Source: Gemmatimonadota bacterium
GTDB taxonomy: Bacteria > Gemmatimonadota > Gemmatimonadetes > Longimicrobiales > Longimicrobiaceae
Assembly (NCBI GenBank): GCA_019240375.1
Contig: JAFAYN010000275.1
Location: 1 to 8,972, forward strand
Length of the DNA: 8,972 bases
Reading direction: 5' to 3'
Below the pieces are notes generated by a model. It made no database searches and was not told where the DNA came from. It saw only the letters and a list, made by a program, of their open reading frames with translations. This document shows positions 5,038 through 8,972 of the stretch, one piece after another; the first letter of the stretch is position 1; each line of letters starts with the position of its first letter. The position numbers and the translations under genes are program-made.

Positions 5038-8000
5038 GTGCCGCACCCCCTCCTGATCGAAGCGTTCCGGAGCGCCCCGGCGTTCCGCGAGCTCGCCGGC
5101 AGGCTCCCGCAGGCGGGAGAGACGGCGATCGCCTCGGGGCTCGCCGGCTCGGCACCCTCCATCCTCCTCGGCGCGCTGCACCGGACGCGCCCGGAGCGGA
5201 TCTGGGTGGTGGTGGCCCCCACGCCCGACGCCGCCGAGCAGGTCACCACCGACCTGGAAGCGCTCCTCGGCGAGGGCGCGGTCTACCTGTACCCGCAGCG
5301 CGAGTCCCTCCCCTACGAGGAGGGGGAGCCGCACGTGGAGATCGGCGGGACGCGGGTGGAGGCGCTGGAAGCGCTCCTCGGCGGGCGGGCGGCGCTCCTG
5401 GTCACCACCGCGCGCGCCGTGCAGGAGCTTTCCCCCGCGGTGGACGGGCTCGCGGACCTGCGCCTGGAGCTGAAGGTCGGCGACGAGATCCGCCTGTCGG
5501 AGATCAGCGACCGGCTGACCGAGATGGGGTTCGAGCGGGTCTCCACGGTGGAGGAGGTGGGGCAGTTCGCGCTGCGCGGCGGGATCGTGGACGTGTTCGG
5601 GTTCGGGACGCCGGAGCCGGCGCGCATCGAGTTCTGGGGCGACCGGATCGAGTCGATCCGCCACTTCGACCTGCTGACGCAGCTTTCCGTCCGCCCCACC
5701 GACAGCGTCCAGCTCCTCCCGGTCGACCTGCGCCCGGGGCGCGGCGACGGGCGCCCCTCCGCCGCTTCCACGCGGCCGGACGCAGGGCGGCGCTCGCTCC
5801 TGGAGTACCTGCCGCCGCACTCCATCCTGGTGCACTCGGCCGGGACCGCCTCGCAGACGGAGATGGAGCGCACCTGGGCCGAGGTGCTGCGGGTGCACGA
5901 AGCGGAAGCGCAGCGCGGGGCGCGGCCCGAGGCGCCGGAGGCCCTTTTCCTCCCGGCGCCCGAGGCGGCGGCGCGGCTCGCCCGCTTCCCGCAGCTCTTC
6001 GTCGGCGAGGGGCCGGCCTCCTCGCCCGCCTCGGTCTTCGCCTTCCGTGCCCCGCCCCCCGAGTCGATCGACCGGAACATGGGGCGGCTGGGAGAGGTGC
6101 TCCGCGCCGGGGCGGCCCGCGGCGAGCGAACGCTGATCCTGTGCGACAACCAGGGGCAGCTCGAGCGGCTGCAGGAATTGCTGGACGAGCTGCGCGTCCG
6201 CTCGGACGTGACGCTGGCGCTCGGCTCGGTCTCCGGCGGCTTCATCCTGGCCGACGCCGATCCCCCGCTCCGGGTCCTCACCGACCACGAGATCTTCCGC
6301 CGCACCCGCCGCATCCGGTGGCGGCGGCGTTTCCGGGGCGGTGCCGCGCTGGAAAGCATCGCGGCGCTGAAGCCGGGCGACTACGTGGTGCACCTGGACC
6401 ACGGGGTCGGGCAGTTCCGGCGGATGGAGCGGGTGCGCGTCGGCGAGGAGGAGTTCGAGACGCTGGTGGTCGAGTACGCCGGCGGCGAGGTGCTGCGCGT
6501 CCCGGTGCACCGGGTGGACCTGATCGAGCGGTGGGTCTCGGACGACGACAGCGCGCCGCCCCCCAAGGTGCACAAGATCGGCGGGCGCGAGTGGACCCGG
6601 ACCACCCAGCGCACCCGCAAGGCGATCCAGGAGATGACGGCCGAGCTCCTGGAACTGTACGCGGCCCGCGAGGCCGAGCAGGGGTACGCCTACTCCGCCG
6701 ACACGCGCTGGCAGCGCGAGATGGAGTCGGCCTTCCTGTTCGAGGACACCCCCGACCAGCGGCAGGCCACCGAGGACGTCAAGCGCGACATGGAGTCGCC
6801 CCGCCCGATGGACCGCCTGATCTGCGGCGACGTCGGCTACGGGAAGACCGAGGTGGCGATCCGCGGCGCCTTCAAGGCGGTGCAGGACGGGAAGCAGGTG
6901 GCGGTGCTCGTCCCCACCACCATCCTAGCCGAGCAGCACCTGCACACCTTCGCCGAGCGACTGGCCGACTTCCCGGTCCGGATCGAGGCGCTCTCCCGCT
7001 TCCGCACCGCGAAGGAGCAGGCCGAGGTGCTGGAGCGGCTGGCCCGCGGCGAGGTGGACATCGTGGTGGGGACGCACCGGCTCCTGTCGCAGGACGTGGT
7101 CTTCCACAACCTGGGGCTGATCGTGGTGGACGAGGAGCAGCGCTTCGGGGTCAAGCACAAGGAGCGGCTCAAGCAGCTCCGGCGCACGGTGGACGTGCTG
7201 ACGCTGACCGCCACCCCGATCCCGCGCACCCTGCACTTCTCGCTGCTGGGGCTGCGCGACATGACGCTGATCCAGACCCCGCCGCGCGACCGCCAGCCGA
7301 TCATCACCCACGTCCTCCCCTGGGCGGACGCGGTGCTGGAGGACGCGATCCGCCGGGAGCTGGACCGCGGGGGGCAGGTGTTCTTCGTCCACAACCGGGT
7401 GGAGACCATCTCCATCGTCGCCCGACGGGTGCAGGAGCTGGTCCCCGACGCCGCCATCGGGGTGGCGCACGGGCAGATGAAGGAAAAGGAGCTGGAGGAC
7501 GTGATGACCCGCTTCATCGACGGGTCGCTGCACGTCCTGGTCGCCACCGCCATCATCGAGTCGGGGCTGGACGTCCCCCGGGCAAACACCCTGATCGTGA
7601 ACCGGGCGGACCACTTCGGGTTATCACAGCTGTACCAGATCCGCGGACGGGTGGGGCGCTCGCACCACCGGGCGTACTGCTACCTCCTGGTCCCCGACGA
7701 GGTGTCGGAGGACGCGGAAAAGCGGCTCCGGGTGCTGGAGCACTACACCGAGTTGGGGAGCGGGTATCGGATCGCCCTCAAGGACCTGGAGCTGCGCGGC
7801 GCCGGCAACATCCTGGGGTCGCAGCAGTCCGGCTTCGTGCACGCGGTGGGCTTCGACACCTACATGCGCCTGCTGGAGGAGACCGTCCGGCAGATGAAGG
7901 GGAACGGCGCGGCGGCCTCGCGCCAGCCGACCGACGTGTCGGTGGACGGGGTGGCGCTGATCCCCGACGAGTACGTCCCCGACGAGGCGCAGAAGCTCAA

Positions 8001-8379
8001 CTTCTACCGGCGCCTGGCCCGGGAGGAGAGCCCCGCGCAGGTGGAGTCGCTCCGCCGCGAGCTGCGCGACCGCTACGGCCCCATCCCGCCCGAGGTGGAA
8101 GCGCTCCTCGCCACCACCTCGCTGCGGCTGCTGGGGAGCGCGCTGGGGATCGAGCGGATCCTGGTGCGCCCCTGGGACGTGCGGCTCAACTTCCGCACCG
8201 GCACCATTCCCCGCATGGCGCCGCTGCAGCGCGTCCTGGCGGCGCGCCAGTTCGAGGTGGAGGTGCGCCGCCCGATCCCGCTCTCACTGACGCTGCACCG
8301 CCGCGGCACCGAACCGATCCTGTTCACCCTGGTGGACGCGCTCCGGGAGCTGGGGCAGGACCCGGCGCTGCTGGCGTAG
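5038..8379 (+). CDS. mfd: Transcription-repair coupling factor Mfd
   Basis: Mfd is an ATP-driven DNA translocase that dislodges RNA polymerase stalled at lesions and recruits UvrA for strand-specific excision repair. The 1113 residues are close to the usual 1100-1180 (E. coli 1148). The N-terminal UvrB-like region (about 1-330) has GLAGSAPS and GQFALRGGIVDVF (from 175). The CarD/RID polymerase-binding module is at about 441-500 (LKPGDYVVHLDHGVGQF). The helicase core has Walker A GDVGYGKT (597-604, Lys603), DEEQ (698-701), TLTATPIPRTL (722-732) and QIRGRVGRS (867-875). The translocation (TRG) motif is around 906-932 (LELRGAGNILGSQQSG), and the C-terminal regulatory domain lies at about 960-1070. 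The GTG at 5038 was chosen because its N-terminus lines up with family lengths; no Shine-Dalgarno is visible. The longer frame upstream starts inside the promoter. No frameshift or missing motif was seen. Confidence 0.97.
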   Translation: MPHPLLIEAFRSAPAFRELAGRLPQAGETAIASGLAGSAPSILLGALHRTRPERIWVVVAPTPDAAEQVTTDLEALLGEGAVYLYPQRESLPYEEGEPHVEIGGTRVEALEALLGGRAALLVTTARAVQELSPAVDGLADLRLELKVGDEIRLSEISDRLTEMGFERVSTVEEVGQFALRGGIVDVFGFGTPEPARIEFWGDRIESIRHFDLLTQLSVRPTDSVQLLPVDLRPGRGDGRPSAASTRPDAGRRSLLEYLPPHSILVHSAGTASQTEMERTWAEVLRVHEAEAQRGARPEAPEALFLPAPEAAARLARFPQLFVGEGPASSPASVFAFRAPPPESIDRNMGRLGEVLRAGAARGERTLILCDNQGQLERLQELLDELRVRSDVTLALGSVSGGFILADADPPLRVLTDHEIFRRTRRIRWRRRFRGGAALESIAALKPGDYVVHLDHGVGQFRRMERVRVGEEEFETLVVEYAGGEVLRVPVHRVDLIERWVSDDDSAPPPKVHKIGGREWTRTTQRTRKAIQEMTAELLELYAAREAEQGYAYSADTRWQREMESAFLFEDTPDQRQATEDVKRDMESPRPMDRLICGDVGYGKTEVAIRGAFKAVQDGKQVAVLVPTTILAEQHLHTFAERLADFPVRIEALSRFRTAKEQAEVLERLARGEVDIVVGTHRLLSQDVVFHNLGLIVVDEEQRFGVKHKERLKQLRRTVDVLTLTATPIPRTLHFSLLGLRDMTLIQTPPRDRQPIITHVLPWADAVLEDAIRRELDRGGQVFFVHNRVETISIVARRVQELVPDAAIGVAHGQMKEKELEDVMTRFIDGSLHVLVATAIIESGLDVPRANTLIVNRADHFGLSQLYQIRGRVGRSHHRAYCYLLVPDEVSEDAEKRLRVLEHYTELGSGYRIALKDLELRGAGNILGSQQSGFVHAVGFDTYMRLLEETVRQMKGNGAAASRQPTDVSVDGVALIPDEYVPDEAQKLNFYRRLAREESPAQVESLRRELRDRYGPIPPEVEALLATTSLRLLGSALGIERILVRPWDVRLNFRTGTIPRMAPLQRVLAARQFEVEVRRPIPLSLTLHRRGTEPILFTLVDALRELGQDPALLA

Positions 8380-8418
8380 AAGACCGGCCCGCTGTTCTCA
8401 CCCTATCACTCTACTGCT

Positions 8419-8422
8419 GGAG
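8419..8422 (+). promoter_or_regulatory. Ribosome binding site of the PPIase lipoprotein gene
   Basis: GGAG sits six bases before the ATG at 8429, fixing the start that opens the lipoprotein signal peptide. The 49-bp gap after mfd holds no terminator, consistent with readthrough from mfd. Confidence 0.75.
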
Positions 8423-8428
8423 ACACGC

Positions 8429-8972
8429 ATGAAGCTGTCCCGTTGGGCGATGCTGACCGCCGCCACCCCGATGATCCTCACGGGGTGCGGAAGCTTCAGC
8501 AAAGCCATGACCGCGCACACCGACGTGGTCGCACGAGCCTCCGGCAAGGAGCTCAAGGTGGACGAGGCCTCCCGCCTCCTGTCCGCGAACCCGCAGATCC
8601 CGGCCGATCCGCAGGTGGTGCAGGCGCTGGCCGACATGTGGGTGGACTACACCCTGCTCGCCACCGCCGCCGCGGAGGACACCAGCCTCTCCGCGATCGA
8701 CATGGACAAGCTGATCGCCCCGCAGCGCGAGCAGATGATCATGCTCAAGCTCCGCGACCAGGTGGTCCACCCGGACACGGTGCTGACCGAGCAGCAGATC
8801 CAGCAGCAGTGGGCGCAGCAGGGGCCGGGGACCGAGGTGCACGCGCGCCACATCCTCCTCCGCGTCCCCACCGAGGCGACGCCGGCGCAGCGGGACAGCA
8901 TCCGCAAGGTGGCCGAGTCGCTCCGCGCCCGCGCGGCCGCCGGCGAGAACTTCGCGGCGATGGCCAAGCAGT
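8429..8972 (+). CDS. Parvulin-type peptidylprolyl isomerase lipoprotein (PrsA/SurA-like), 3' end beyond the window
   Basis: The first 181 residues of a protein that runs off the window end. Residues 1-20 are a lipoprotein signal with lipobox LTGC (Cys20), so it should be lipid-anchored facing the periplasm. Residues about 30-130 are helical and charged, with a Gln-rich run (TEQQIQQQWAQQG, 120-132), as in the SurA-N/PrsA chaperone region. The PpiC rotamase domain begins at EVHARHILLRV (136-146), the hallmark parvulin first strand with two His, followed by a helix with RAAAGENFAAMAK. These enzymes isomerise X-Pro bonds and help exported and outer-membrane proteins fold. It lies 49 bp after mfd with its own ribosome site, and an mfd-PPIase pair is known from several other bacterial groups. 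The missing 3' part prevents telling whether there is a second rotamase domain. Confidence 0.9.
   Translation, partial: MKLSRWAMLTAATPMILTGCGSFSKAMTAHTDVVARASGKELKVDEASRLLSANPQIPADPQVVQALADMWVDYTLLATAAAEDTSLSAIDMDKLIAPQREQMIMLKLRDQVVHPDTVLTEQQIQQQWAQQGPGTEVHARHILLRVPTEATPAQRDSIRKVAESLRARAAAGENFAAMAKQ

Noticed and set aside
3877..6573. Minus-strand open frame of 898 codons spanning the divergent region
   Set aside because: It crosses the promoter region and lies antisense to mfd. It is rich in His/Arg/Pro with no recognisable domain or ribosome site.
8380..8428. Possible promoter in the mfd-PPIase gap
   Set aside because: Only a weak TATCACT-like word is present with no matching -35. Cotranscription with mfd is the simpler reading.
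4674..8432. Plus-strand open frame of 1252 codons lying over mfd
   Set aside because: Its translation is low-complexity Ala/Arg/Gly/Pro. The mfd frame contains every helicase and RID motif, so this is a shadow.
1699..8972. Search for a defence, toxin-antitoxin or mobile gene cassette
   Set aside because: All real genes here are housekeeping or envelope genes. I saw no nuclease, integrase, transposase, antitoxin or phage-like domain.

Overview
The window comes from a very GC-rich, Gram-negative-type (diderm) bacterium. Two genes encode lipoproteins with clear lipoboxes (LGAC and LTGC), one encodes a Sec-exported protein, and one a probable outer-membrane beta-barrel. The base composition, the M28 lipoprotein style, the DUF4384 protein with a long disordered tail, and G-rich intergenic palindromes would fit Gemmatimonadota, perhaps the Longimicrobium group. 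That placement is inference from general familiarity, not a search result.

Layout, left to right. (1) 1-1099, plus strand: the 3' part of an outer-membrane beta-barrel-like protein whose start lies before the window. (2) 1100-1698: a gene-free convergent gap of about 600 bp. It is packed with GGGGGAGGG-type motifs in both orientations, three strong hairpins, a four-tetrad G-quadruplex motif and two intrinsic terminators, one per strand. (3) 1699-4583, minus strand: a probable two-gene operon, an exported DUF4384 protein followed 35 bp later by an M28-family zinc peptidase lipoprotein. (4) 4584-5037: the divergent control region, with a sigma70-like promoter facing right, repeated GGGGACA boxes, and a long structured leader. 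(5) 5038-8379, plus strand: a complete mfd gene (transcription-repair coupling factor, about 1113 aa, GTG start). (6) 8429 to the window end, plus strand: the 5' part of a parvulin-type peptidylprolyl isomerase lipoprotein, 49 bp after mfd and probably cotranscribed with it.

Functionally this is mostly ordinary chromosomal housekeeping: Mfd removes RNA polymerase stalled at DNA lesions and recruits UvrA, and the other products act in the envelope or periplasm (proline isomerisation and chaperoning, peptide hydrolysis, and two surface proteins of unknown role). No defence system, integrase, transposase, CRISPR array, rRNA or tRNA is visible.

The parts worth a second look are non-coding: the MITE/REP-like palindromic elements with a G-quadruplex in the convergent gap, and the GGGGACA box array with leader hairpins between the DUF4384 gene and mfd. 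The DUF4384 protein is also unusual, with a 27% tyrosine segment and an Arg-Glu tetrapeptide-repeat tail.
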